From NCBI GenBank assembly GCA_009760855.2, contig WPIO01000004.1, forward strand, positions 7,115,001 to 7,179,000: DNA of 64,000 bases, read 5' to 3'. The position numbers and the translations under genes were made by a program. Shown here in pieces: positions 1-13,226 of the stretch (position 1 is the first letter of the stretch; each line of letters starts with the position of its first letter). The stretch is from Cristatella mucedo (Eukaryota; Bryozoa; Phylactolaemata; Cristatellidae). The notes beneath the pieces were generated by a model, which saw nothing but the letters and a program-made list of their open reading frames with translations, was not told where the DNA came from and did not search any database.

Positions 1-489
1 CATTGTCCTTCAATGGCGTGTGAATCTCACCGGACATTGAGGGACCCGGCGTTACCCGGCGTTACCCGGTGCTACAGCTTCTTTGGCATGCTCACTTAAA
101 ATTCCGAAGCTGCTCGGGTTACTCGGGCTATCTATCCGGTCCGCCAATGGTGAAGCCGGATCTGTCGGGCGAGCGTGGAAACGTGGAGGCCCCACACAAT
201 GTCTGGCCGATTTCTACCGGTCGTCAGTGGCTAAGCCTGGTCGTGAGTTAGTTGCAATACTTGCGCAGCGTCGCGAAACAAGTGTCTTGTCGTGATGACC
301 GAGGACAGGCTCTCTGAGTAATCAAGATGGCTAATCCAACGTAAGAATTAAATTGGCTGCAGCGCTTATTCCTTCCTGAGGTCTGGGCTCGCTTTCACAT
401 CATCATCGCAAATTGGCACTCATTCTACCTCCAAGGCAACAGCGCCTGCAGGCGCTCCTTTACTGCTTTCCTCTATCTCTCTATCTCTC

Positions 490-543
<54 letters not shown>

Positions 544-828
544 TCATTAGTGATTCGAGCAGCTACGGCAGCAGGAATGAAAATCCAAGAGTAGATTTGT
601 GAGATTCGCTTAATAGCCGGAGCGATAACTCAAAGACCGCTGTTAATTGCGAGACCTCTGTTTCTCGCGTGCTGCTGCTCACACAGCTCGTGCGCAACTC
701 ACTCTGGTGACGTCCACGAGTCCCGCCGTCCCTCATTCTTTAGTCGTTCTGTGGCTAATGTTTAGTTTTGTAATTGCACGCCTCTCACAATCCTATTTTA
801 AATTTGTTGGTTTCTTCGTTATTCGCAG
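1..828. other. Unassigned sequence before receptor exon a
   Basis: A CT microsatellite is the only clear feature. The first half of SRCR domain 1 is expected here or further upstream, but no matching exon was seen. Confidence 0.5.
470..544. repeat. (CT)n microsatellite
   Basis: CT repeat with a few TAT interruptions, upstream of receptor exon a. Confidence 0.95.
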
Positions 829-1022
829 CATTCTCAAGGCATCCGAATACCGATGGAAACAAGATAACAACACTCTTCGTACAAGTAGCAGCGCCATTGT
901 GAATCTCGCATGCGGCCTAGGCGATGCTGACCTTGAGGAATGCACATACGAAGGAGTTGTTGACATTGAAGGCTGCGCACCGCAATCAAGCCCGTGGTCT
1001 TCGGTTGCTGCTCTCAAATGTG
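829..1022 (+). CDS. Exon a: C-terminal half of first SRCR domain
   Basis: A pyrimidine-rich tract ending in cgcag precedes the exon, which starts with the last base of a codon and ends in phase 1 at gtgaga. It holds four cysteines in SRCR order (L-A-C-G, E-E-C, E-G-C, A-L-K-C). This is the pattern of the second half of the fold, although the usual W-G-x-H-x-C stretch is degenerate. A continuous open frame from 647 to 1075 overlaps it, but only this part resembles a domain. Confidence 0.75.
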
Positions 1023-2799
1023 GTGAGATTCTATTTTTAGAAAAATCAACTTGCACCGTGACTTATGTGTCGTGATGTCGTGGTAAATTGGTTCCTTGCC
1101 GCGTCCGATCGTAGGCGCTGAGTTACTCAGTCACTTGGTGGTAAATTTTGGTTCAAGTACTGTGCTTACGACGTTGAAATCCGCACTAGTTACGTATTAG
1201 CTTGCGTCTCTAATCCCTGAGCGCGTGCCTCCGTGCATACGCACGCGTGTGCCAGAAACAGCGGGTACTGGGTATTTATCATTCCGGGGCAAGCTCTCGA
1301 CAGACCACTAAAAAAGTCCGTAGCTCAGCGCACAATAATCGAACGCCACTGGCGCACATGCAAGTGACAAAAATAAAAGTGACACGCTCGCAGCTATCTT
1401 TTCTGAGTTTGGCGAGACGGAAATCAGCTGCAGCAGCAGCAGTGATGCAATCCAACTCAGCACAACCGAAGAGGAGATTGCGGGAGTAGCGGGAATCGGC
1501 AACTACAATAACGACTCGCTTAGGTTTTTCCAGAATTTTCGAAGTTACTACCGCTGTTTGTGAAAAGGCATGGCAAAGCTTACGCCGCCAAAACGTGTCC
1601 TGAAAAAAACGAGTCTGACTTTATATCTTGATGGATAGCATGCGAATCAGGTGCTGCAATATTAGGTCTCGCGTAAGCCGCCCCCGGCCGGCCTAGCACG
1701 TCGATGAAATACGATAGTCTAATTAATTCTAACTAATTAATTAATTATAATTAATTATAAAGCCTAATTCACTCGTGGCACGATCCACTGTAGTGTAGTT
1801 TACCTTTCGCCTGCTCTCCTATCCGCACATGCCAGTCAGTGTTTGTTTTCATTTCCGGTACTTTAATTTTTCGGCAAATTCCACCGACACGTTTGCTAAA
1901 ATCTTAGCTCCAACGGCTCGTTTCTACAAAGGCCGAGCTGCAACAGTTCTGCTTAGCTATCCTGGTGAGAAGCTGGCGGACCAGATTGTGAATGCCCATT
2001 TTGGCAGTATACTCGTGAAGCCAGCATTTGCTTACGGCGTACGCTTTACGCTCGCCTTTTATCAGCGACGCAAACTTGCTCCGTCTCCGCGCGCAATAGT
2101 TTAACGTAAGACTGCTTTGCCAGCGTTAGGGTAAGTCGTTGCGACATGCCGACGGACGGTTTTCCACTGACGTCATTGAGCGAGCCAAGACTGGAGTCTA
2201 GCAACCGCTTCCCTTTCCTCCCCCCCCCCCCCCCCCCCCGCCCCGCCCCACCCCTCCGAGCGTAAGCCCGAGCAGAGGCATAGACAAGATTGGCTCGTAC
2301 TGACTCGACCTTTCCGACCAGTGGGTCAACATTTAATTAAGAGGGCCGGTCATTAGAAGATAAGCGCTGCAGGTAACAGCGAGCGAAGCTCTTTTCTTTT
2401 CGCTCTGTGCTTTTGCCGACTGCTAGCTGATGAGGACGCTGCACGTAGATGAGAGACGATGTGGCGAGCTTTCCAAGAACACAGCCGCCCACCATCCACT
2501 CCGACATAAGCGAAGGGGAAGCTTTGACGAAGCCACCAGCATCAGCCCTCTTTTAGGGGAAAGCTACTTAGAGCCGACGTCGTTGCACTTGTGCCAGGAT
2601 TCGTACGGCTTCTCGCGAACCTTAACGATAAGCTCTTTCGTGAAAGAAAGAAAGAATTAACTGCGTCCGAGTGCACGCACGCGCGCGCGTGCAATTATTC
2701 CGAATCTATATCTATTTGAGATTAGACTAGTGTCCGTTCCCCGGCTCCGTTCAGCCTCGGTATCGGCGAGCGTTGCCCATACAGCGATGAGAGCAATAT

Positions 2800-2883
<84 letters not shown>

Positions 2884-5800
2884 TCTCTCTCTCTAGGGCA
2901 AGTTGAAAGCGGACTCGGTGGCTGCGTTCAATCGAGAATCGTGACTTTCTGCGATATTCGGTACCCGCATTATTTTCTGTTTCAGCTCCATTCCAGCTCT
3001 TTCCTTGAATATCATTGAGCTTGATCTTGAAACTTGTAAGCAACGGCAAGGTGCCTGGTAAGAATTGGTTAGGTATATACCAACTCCTGAGCTCGTAAGG
3101 TTGCCAGAGAAAAAATATTACTCAGATTTACTCTATGAAAAGTATCCAGCTGCATTGAACCTGTCCCAAAATGACGCACAAAGTCTCGCTCTTAGCAAGC
3201 CTTGGAGCTCTCCGCTTAATTACACTAGGGCAAGGGTTGCTCGTCTGATTATCTTCGGCCAACTACCTCGCGACGCTTGCCGGAAGGAGGCAGACTCGTG
3301 TTGACAATAGAAATGCGATAAGCCTTTGAGCGTCTCTGCATTGGTCTCAGACTCACTAGCTTTGCGTTGAGACTTTTTACATCCTCTTTATTTATAAATA
3401 CAATCCTTTGAATGCATTTTTTGTTCGTTTGTAATACCACAAGGCTATGAAGGTTGATCGGCAACACAACGGCAAGTTCTTTTTTAGCGCCTCGGTGCGA
3501 TCAGTGAGCATATGGCCGCCTGCAGACATGGAGCTCAGTTGAACAGTCACACACGTGCACAGGTCTAGATATTTATATAAAATAAATATGTACTAGCTGA
3601 TTTAACGGCTTATTTCTACATAGCGACAGAGGAGCCTTTAAGGCTACCACCACCGCTTGCAGTGGCGATATTGAATTACCCACTGCAGGATTTGAACCCT
3701 AGACCTCGGGACCGAGGTTTGGTAAAAAGCAACCATGCTTTTTAAAGTGCGCATCTTTGAAATTCTAAAAATGTGAGACTCGACGGACACTGGTTGTTTT
3801 ATATCTCTCTTTATCTCTCTCTCTCTCTCTCTTTGACGCCTAGAATCTCGCGTTTTTGGTACAAGGGTCCGGCTGGTCGGAGGATCATCGCCGTTCGAAG
3901 GTCGCGTTGAAATTAGTCACAACGGTGAATGGGGAGCCATTTGTGACGACCGCTTCGACGACTATGCCGCCACTTTGGTTTGCAGAGAGATATTCGGGTA
4001 AGCCGATTGGCGCTCTGCCTCTCAATTTGTCAGTTGAGTGTGAGAATTGTCATTTGTCTGAAACTTGCAGCTATCGCTAAATTGTTGCTTAAAATTCCAG
4101 CTATCCTTATTTTGATGCCCTGCTCAATTGCCTCCTATCCCTATATTCAAATAGCCACTGACATTCAAATATAGGGGAGATGGGGTAAAATAAATAAAAG
4201 TAAATGCTCATCCCAGAGAAAATAAATGAGATTCATTACTTCAGTTCAGTGGAGGTTGGCATAATTCAAACCTATAGCACATCACTAAGGAGTAATTCTA
4301 GATTATTTTGTTATTTCATAGTGTCACATCATACTTTAATCATTTTAAAAATCCACAATGCTGTTTATATGACGCCCTCAGAGTACTTGGTCTCTTTCTA
4401 GGCACTTTATATTTGTTCCAAAGGAAGCACGATCGAATGGTTAGCAGTAGCATTCTCGATAAGCAACAAAATAACATGATTAGGTGTGAAATGCATAGAG
4501 TCAGCATGCAAGCATGGTGAGTGGCAGCGTCCAAGGTGTCAGCACGCAAAATCACATAAAGGACGAATCACGAAGACCCACTAAATGCTGTGATAAATAG
4601 ATGCGTTTTTAGTTTCTACTTAAACGTGGTCAATTCTGGAGATGTCGCAACGCAAGGCGGAAGTGAGTTCCACGCATTAGGACCATACAAACTAAAGGCG
4701 CGGTCTCTTATGGATTTGAGGTCTGTTAGCTGAAGTAGTGTAGGTAAACTACGAGGTATACTTTAATATTGCATACCTTAATCCAGCAGCATCTTCCATA
4801 TATGCTGAAATATATTAGACGGCAGTCTCTTGTCCAGGTCCGCTTAGATATTTCAGATCAATCGCACTGTCAATTAATTCAGGAATTCAATGGGGTTTTT
4901 AATGCGGTTGAGGTTTGCTAACGATCTAAGCCACCTGCAAAATATGAGATTTCATTTGGGGTGTTTGCCTAGTGCGTTGATTGTGAAGCTTTCCGAGCGA
5001 AATCTTCGCTGCCAAATGTGCGCAGCTCGCGAGGCGATGACTCACTGCAGCCTCGGTCTTCCAGTAGTAAAAGGTGTCTTTGAAGCGTCCATGTGGGAGA
5101 CGCACTCGAACAACCTGGCACTCCTCATTCACTCTTCGTGGCATGCTTTACTTCCGCGAGCGAGCTGCAGTTGCGTAGTTGTTTTTCAAAGACACTCATC
5201 TACGGCCCTAGCCACACGTTTACCTTGTCTGCGCAAAAATGTGAGCTTCCTGAGCGAACGTAACTGGCCGTCATGCGTGGACAGCCTGGCGTGCAGCGTG
5301 GCGGCGGCGGCTCGCTCTCGTCGTTTTTAGGCAACAGAGCACCGGAAATGCCGTGCAGGGCTCGCGCTTCGCGACGCGAAACGAGAGGTTCCTCGTCGAC
5401 GAGCTGTGGTGCATGCGCGGCCAGCACTCGCGCCTTCAAGACTGCAGCCGCAGCGCCTGGGGCGAGCACGACTGCACGGCGTGCGAACAAGCCGGTGTCG
5501 CGTGCGCCGAGCGGCCATGTGAGTGCCCGAAGAAAGACAGACGCGCGCTGGCGCTCGCATGCGCATCCGTCGCTCGCATGGCCTGGAGCGACCTGCTCTT
5601 CTTCCCAGAATGCACTGGTAAAGGAAGCGCCGCAGCAGAGCTCGCTAGTCGCTAGTCGTCGTCGAACGCGAAGCTGCCGCGCAGATCAGTACGGTCGCGC
5701 TGGCTGCGAGCGAGGCGTTCCTGTCGCGCGCGTTGACTGACGGCTGCGAAGTTTCCGACGGGTGGCGAGCGAGGCTGCGTCGCGAGGTTTAGTGCTAGCC

Positions 5801-7493
5801 GGGGGCTACCTGCACCGCCGACGCCGGACCGGAGAAGAGGCGTGGCCATGCCGAAACCCAAGAAAAAGCTGCGCCCGTTCGAACCCTCCGTTTGCCGACC
5901 GCACTTCCGGCAGTTTCCCGTCTGCGGCGCGAACGCCCGTCAGCCGCCTCTTCGTAGCGGCTGGCTGCCAGGCTTCCGGGATGGGGGCGGGGCGGCGACG
6001 GTGGCGGCGGCGGCGGTAGGCAAGCTGCACCAGTTCGGCTCTGCGCGTACGGCGCTCGCCCCAATCAAGGTCAAGGTGAATGAATTTAACGGCCGAGGTC
6101 ATGGGCTCCAGACCCGCGACGTACGCGAGGTGCCTTGAATAGAGAATAAGTTCTCTTTGGGCGCTCTTCGCATAAGTTACATTATTGGCGCAGGCTAACA
6201 TCTCATTTAGTGACGAGATGCTAGTCCGTCTGAGCGCCGTGGTGGCGCGAAGCTGCGTGGTGTTTCTCTGGAGGCTGCGCCTGGGTGGCGGGGCGGGGCG
6301 CGAGTTCGAAATGGCGGCGCGACGTAAGCGAAGACCCGGCGAGCCAGCGAGCTTGAGGGCGGCGGTTGTCGCGGGCGGCTATATTGTTTCGTATGCAGGC
6401 TACGCAAGCGAGCGAGCTTACAAGCGGATGCAGCGGTAGCCGTCGCATAAGCAACTGCGGAACGCCGGGAGAAAAAGAGAGTAAGAGAGAGAGAGAGAGA
6501 GCGAAAGGGAGTGGAAACAGCGTCCGTCCACAAGGCGGCCCCAGGGATAAGCAGGAATTAGAGCGCTGCAGCGCTAGCGAGTTGTTCGACCGCGGCTGAA
6601 CCGTTTCAATTAAATTTCGCCAGGCGGTCTGATAGGGCTTGCCGGCTGATCCGAACGAGCCGGTACGCAGCAGTGCGTCCGTTGCCTGGGTGGAGTGGAG
6701 TGAGTCCGGCTGGGGCGGAACGACATTGCGGGCGTTGCCACGCCTGCAAAGCCGCCGCTTTTACTTCAGATGGACTTTAAGACAGACTGCCTGCACGAAC
6801 GGCTTGCCTGCGCTTACGTTCCCGGTCGATTTCCAGAGCGCTGTCTGTGGTTTTCGTGGTTTGCGCTCGCACTTCAGCCCATCCAAGGATTATTCTATTC
6901 TATTCTATTCGGTATTCGGAAGACCTTGGGTGATGGCACATTGGTGGGCCGTGATGGCATACTAGATAAGGCGGTTGCTTTTCACGACCTCGGTCCCAAC
7001 GACGTGGGTTCGAATCCTGCGGTGAAGGTTTCTTTATCGCCACTGCAACTGGTGGTGATAGTCATAAAGGCTCTTCTGTCGCTATTCAAAAGAGGCTGTT
7101 AAATCAGCTAGCGTTTCTTCTTTTTCTAAGACGCGTCTAACGAGACCTGCCGACAAAGGGCACCGTGGGCGCGCGGCGGCAATTGCTTCTCCGAACGGCA
7201 GTTTGTAGAGAAGTTGGAACGTGGGCAGTCAATTTTAGACGGGCGAATCTGCAGGGGTACCGGGCGCCGACCTTTCGACGCCGATCTCCAGGCGTTTCCG
7301 ATTTGGGGAATGACGCGACTGCGGCGGAGTCGGTTGAGCGCTTCCGGGCGGCGCGCCTCCTCCGCGCGGCGTCGAGCTAGGCGCTTCTCCGGCTGGAACC
7401 AAAAAGATCCTTCTAGATCCTTCTATATGAGCGTCACGTGAGCTAGCCGGGTAGGCAGCCTTCGGCGAGCAACTCTGGGCTCTTCGAGTGCGG

Positions 7494-7570
<77 letters not shown>

Positions 7571-10500
7571 ATCTCTCTCTGTCACTCTCTCTTCTTAGAT
7601 GGACAGCTTCTAATCAGGCTTTCCGCTTGCGCTCCTAAAGCGCCGAGATCGCAGACTCTTCCGCATCTGGCGTACGATCGGCAGTTGTGCAGAAGTGCCG
7701 CCGCGACGCGTGCAATGGCATGTCGGTTTTTGGAGAGGACTCTTGTCTCTCAGTCGAAGAGGAAAGCGCATTGCAATGGTGAAATGGGCCGGAGCATCTC
7801 TGACGTCCTGCCTCGCGGTCCGCCTTCACGGAGAGCAGCCGCTATCGCTAGAGGGGCGCTAATTGGCCGTCTGCATTGAACGCCCCGTTAGGAGCTCTTT
7901 AATTCACAGCCCGCCTTTTGGGAATGAAGGCCGCCTTTTAAAAAAGCAGCTCAGCGAGAGCTGCCAAGAGGTAGGCACCGTCGAGTGCTATCCGTCGCAA
8001 GTGTCGCTTAGCGACGCAAACTGGCAACTGGGCATGTCGCGTCCAGTTGCTCTCGTCCGACAGTGCATTTGGGAGGAAGGAGCGAGATGCGTTTCAGCGC
8101 TCGCCACCTCGCAATGAATACGAGAGCTCACTGCAGCGCCCGGTAGCCCCTCACGAGCGACCGCTCGGCTACCGGGGGCGGGGCGGGGCGGGGCGGGGCG
8201 GGGCGGGCGGGCGGACTTCCGACATTAGAGCCGCTCTTCGGGAGGCGGGTTCCGCGCCATAGGCGAAAGCTCGTAGGCTACTTTCCGTGGAAGTTGTGTG
8301 CTACTCCTTTCTTAGAGATAGGATTCAAAAGGCAGCTGGAACGACGCATCAGTGGGCGTGGGCTTTTTCGTCTGCGATCGGTTGAAGACGCTCACGCCCA
8401 GCTGCACGCTGTCGGCTTCCAGCTTCGGGCTCTTCGAACGGTAATGAAAGCGTTCCTCTCGAAAGGAAGAGCTAAAGATTTGCGAAAATCGCACGCCTTC
8501 GGCGTTCCGCATCGAAATTTCTAAATATAGCGAACAGCGTAATTTGCTGAGGGACTAAAGAGCTTTTCCGACGAGCAGCCAAAGACACGGCCTCGACATA
8601 ATAGCACACCCCTCAAAGTTGAGGTTTTAATCTCGTGCCAAAATTCTTACTACGCTCTTGTGGAAAAGTGGCAGTCCTGCTAAACATTAGACGTCTCTCT
8701 TTCTCTGCGGTTATGTCTGTGGTGTAACAAGTTTTACATGGTCATAGGAGTTTCTCCGCCTTATTCCACGAGACAGAAAGTCTGGCTATCGAATTAATCT
8801 TCAAAATAACTATTAGAAACGCATCGCGTGGTGAAGTTCAATAATCTTACTCTTACCGAGTAGACACGCGCTCGTTAATTTCATCGGACATCCACTAGAC
8901 AATTGTGGTTGAACTACAGCCGTTTAACTAAGTCAAACGATAGGCTCCTTCTAAGAGACGAGGCAACTTGCTGGGTCATATATATGACCTAGTATTTCTT
9001 AAGACTCTGCGGATGCTCTTAGAACTCTTGAAGCACCTCGTTGCCATCTCATAAAATGAAAATGGAGACGGCAGAGTAAAGTTTTCAATCTGGCCTACCG
9101 TTTCTCTTATATTGGACTGTAATTATTAGGATAATAATTACTCCTATAAAATAGGACTGTAAAGTACAGCAGTGTGGCCGTGCGACCGTCCGAATAAGGG
9201 CTAATTTTGGGGCTCCGTTAATTCCTAGTCCCGAATTTTCTGCGTAACCGTGACAGTTACTGCGCTTCCGCATCGAGGCTTTCACTTAATGACGCCGCTC
9301 AGCTCTTCATTCGAATGGATGCGACCTTTAACAGGGAAGTGTCTTGCTGTCATTTTTGGTGTTTTGCTAGTGTATTAATCTAAAGATTGGCATTAGGGTC
9401 GCTTCTCCTTCGAGTCCCTGGTGAAAAGAACTCGTGGTACATATTAAAAGATGTTTGCACAGAGAATCGTGCTCTCTGCGTCTAATCATTAGGTAATGTC
9501 ATTCGAAATGTTGCAAATTACGAGCTCCTTATTTGTTCTGCTCATATTTACAGCCGCACATTTATTTATAAATGCATGTGTTTGTGGGTATGCGCGCGTG
9601 CGTGTGCGTGTGCGTGTGCGTGTCCGTACGCGTATTTATTATAGGAGCAGTACAATTCTCCTTTTCAAGCGTTACAAACGGTTTAGCTAACACTCTGCAT
9701 CCATACGCTCTAAGAGTTCATTACTCTTTCTGATTAACTGTGTAAATGATATAATGCAATATTTTTTGCAACGATGATTAAATTCCTTAAACCTTCAGTA
9801 CGTCAATTTCATAGATAAAATGAATTAAAACGGTGATTTCGCCTGAAGAACTTGTCAATTGGCTGCGAATGGCTTTCTACAGCGACGGATGCGCGTCTGT
9901 AGATCTAAGAGAGCCGTTGGTGACTGTTGAAGTCAAAGAAGACACGACGCTCATCATCCGTTGCTCAGCCGAAGCGTTTCCCGCTGCGCAGTACCAGTGG
10001 TTCACAAATGGAACTCGTAGAGTGATTACAGGGAGCAGCTTACTAGTGGACTGTCAAGAATCGAGTCGCAATCTCTCTTACGTGTGCAATGCGTTCAACG
10101 AAGCAGGAGAGCAATCCATAGAAGTAATGATTGGCTTCGCCACCGGATGCCCTCAATACGGAGCGAGCTCCTCAAGGCAGACGGGTAATTACTGCTACAT
10201 TGTCCAAGCTTTGTGCGTCAAGCTGCTTCTGTGGTCAGCCATACTCTAGCGCAGCAGCGGTTCTAAACCTGCGGGTCGCGACCCATTTGGGGGGATCGAA
10301 CGACCCTTTCGCAGGGGTCGCCTAAGACAATCAGAAAACACGCATGTCCACATTTTGCACGCAATGATTTTACGGTTGGGGGTCACCACAGCGTGAGGAA
10401 CTGCATTAAAGAGTCGCGGCATTACTAAGGTTGAGAACCACTGCTGTAGCGGTTTCTACGCGAACAAAGCCAAGTTCAAACCTCCGAGACAGCATCGTTA

Positions 10501-10744
10501 CTTGAACGACCAGCTTCGTTATCTATTGGGGGCTTCACTGAGATGAATTTACAGCACAGCGAGCAGAGCCAGAACTTGCTCTCTATCTCTCGAATGCCTG
10601 CAGAGTGTCTTGGCGTTCGCTATTGTCTGGCGCAATGCAATGCGCCAATGCCATGCGATATATATTTTCCTTTTAGATTTTAGATTTATACATGTCATAG
10701 ATTTATGTAATAACACATAGATTTATGGCATTTATAACAACTTA

Positions 10745-10781
<37 letters not shown>

Positions 10782-13191
10782 ATGTCATGTATCTGGCATG
10801 GCACCATACATAGCGCCATGTAGACTCACGATAGATGTGTCGAAGTGAGAGCTATTCGCCAGCACTACCCACGACTATTTCCTTTGATAAACTTCAGCCT
10901 ATGAAGCTGTGCCCTCATTTTTGTATTGCTACTCACTGTCGCGATACCTCCAGAAGTGCCCAGAAGTGTCTAGAAGCTCGTATTACCTATGATGCCGTTG
11001 CCATTCATATCGGCCACCTTGTCATTGCCGCTACTCGCGTTCTCACGTTAGAAAGTATGTTGATTACATAATTCCCCCTCACGTTCTCCCATTAGAGCAG
11101 CTACTTTTTTCTCATATCTAATGATAATACAATTGACGCTAGCCAGACGACCGCTTAAAATTAATTGTGCGTCTAGATCTGTGCCCTCTCTTTTTGCAGT
11201 AGGCCTCAATTTTTCGCGTCTAGATACTAGACTGCACTCTTGATATTTTCGATGCTTTTTAAGATTTTTACTGAGGTCGACGAACTTTGCTTCTACGATC
11301 AGTACGACCCAATAAGGTCTATCATTTTCTTTATTCCTCGAGATCGCTAAATACTGGTCATGGAGTAGCCGTGGTTGCACGTACCTCTTTAAATTTCAAA
11401 CTTTTCTTGGTTATTGCTACACAATCTTTCGAATCTCCTGTTCTATGTCCAGCTCGCGGTAATCTTCCGAAGACGGTGGTATATATCATTATTCACCCGG
11501 CAGTAATCCCAGCTTCATCTCTGAATTGTGTGTCTTCTTTGTCGTTCTTTGCACTAGAAACGTCCCTATTCTCACTCTAGGTGGTTTTAATATCCCTTTT
11601 GATAACCTATCTGATCCTGATATCTTCAAACATGCTTTTACTATCGTCTTCAAGTAGGGGTTTATCGTGACGTCAGTCGGGATTGGCGGATTAAAGACGC
11701 GTCTCTCTCAAAAGAGTTGCGCTTGGTTAAGGGGCACAGCTGAACCACTTTTAAGTCAGAAAAACAGATGGTACGGTTTCTAGCCTGATTTGGAAGTAGT
11801 TCAGATGAGTAGTGAGACAGCCATGATCGGAGTCCATCTGCCCCTATACACAAGCTCAAGCCCCTAAAGCATATAAAAGGACGCATTCGTGACTAAAAAA
11901 ATTTCTCCACTGTTGTAGCCGACGGTTACTTACTTTGACTAGTTTGATCATGTGTGGATTTCATTCTCCTCGGAAAGGAGAATCTCCTCGGAATATTTTT
12001 ATATCTATGCGCCTTCCCTTGTTTATCTATAGCTTCGTAAACTGAGAGTCAGGAACTTGGATTCGATTCATGACATACGCATATTTGCTCGTAACACATG
12101 TCTGAATTTCACATTGGCCAAATTCACATTGGATAGTGTTTAAATTTTTCTGAATAGCCTCGTCTGTATGGCAACGCTAAATTTTATTTAAATTTTAAAT
12201 TGTATTTTTTTATTCCAATGCTAAAGTCATAGAGTGAATCTAAAAAAGTCAAAAACCAAACTTTAAGGTGAGCATCATGCGAAATTTCTTCTTATAAGAA
12301 CTATTTACCAAACCTTACGTCGCGGTAGTGGATGGAAAGTAAAACATTTTAAAGAGTTAATAAAAAGGAACGACGGAAGCTTGATTGCGTGTTTAAATTA
12401 AGTCAATCACTCAATTTCCAAAAGCGAGCTTAACGATAGTTTTCCGTCAAGTAACTAGCCTATAAAATATGTAATAGAGGCTACTTATAATTATGATAAT
12501 AATAATAATGCACTTAATAAAACGCCCTCAGATAACTCAATCTTTCTCTAGGCACTTTACATTTGCTTATATCAATTAGGCTTAGAGAATTCATCATTAG
12601 TTTTAGCGTTTAAAATCCATACGCCACTATTAAATTATCTTGTACTTCTTATTTGATTTTTAAATATTTTCGCCTTTCTCCTTAACGTCTTATTAATGTT
12701 AATGCTACACACGGCCTGCATTTTCCGGCAGTTTTCGTACTAAAAAAATGCAACGTATAAATGGATTTTTGCTTTTTAGGTTATGTGATCGTGATATGCC
12801 TCATCTCAGCAGCTTGTCTGGGGGCAATAATCTACGCCTTGTATCTCCGGAGGCTGCTACGAGTAAGTGCGGAGCTCACCAATCTTAAAATAAATTCAGT
12901 GTTTTACAGCGGCAAGTATTAAATGCCTTTCAACTAAAAATACTGTTACGAAAAGCATAGATCGTTTGTTTGTTGCTGTCAGATTAGTTACTAAAACTGG
13001 TGTTTGCATCCATTATTAACTACTGACCTACGTTAATGATGCTCGAATACTCGAAAAAAACTAACTGAAATGGTCATCTCACACACAGCAATTCAGTCAA
13101 ATTTTATTCGCGCAAAATTTAGATATGTAAGCTAGTGCTGCAAGCCTTCAAGTAAAATCAAAACATATATATATATATATATGTTTTGATA

Positions 13192-13226
<35 letters not shown>

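Larger units (their letters stand above)
5250..6450. other. GC/CpG-rich block around SRCR exon c
   Basis: High CpG density, including GGC-trinucleotide runs near 5985-6015. The only supported feature is exon c at 5331-5518, plus a SINE-B copy at the end. Open frames on both strands look like composition shadows. Confidence 0.5.

Noticed and set aside
647-1075. Single-exon protein of 142 residues
   Set aside because: Only 829-1022 resembles a domain (SRCR) and it is bounded by good splice sites, so it is an exon of the receptor gene.
2657-3049. Arg-Glu repeat protein on the minus strand
   Set aside because: It is a translation of the (CT)n microsatellite. The same holds for similar frames at 7235-7585, 22386-22688 and 26054-26467.
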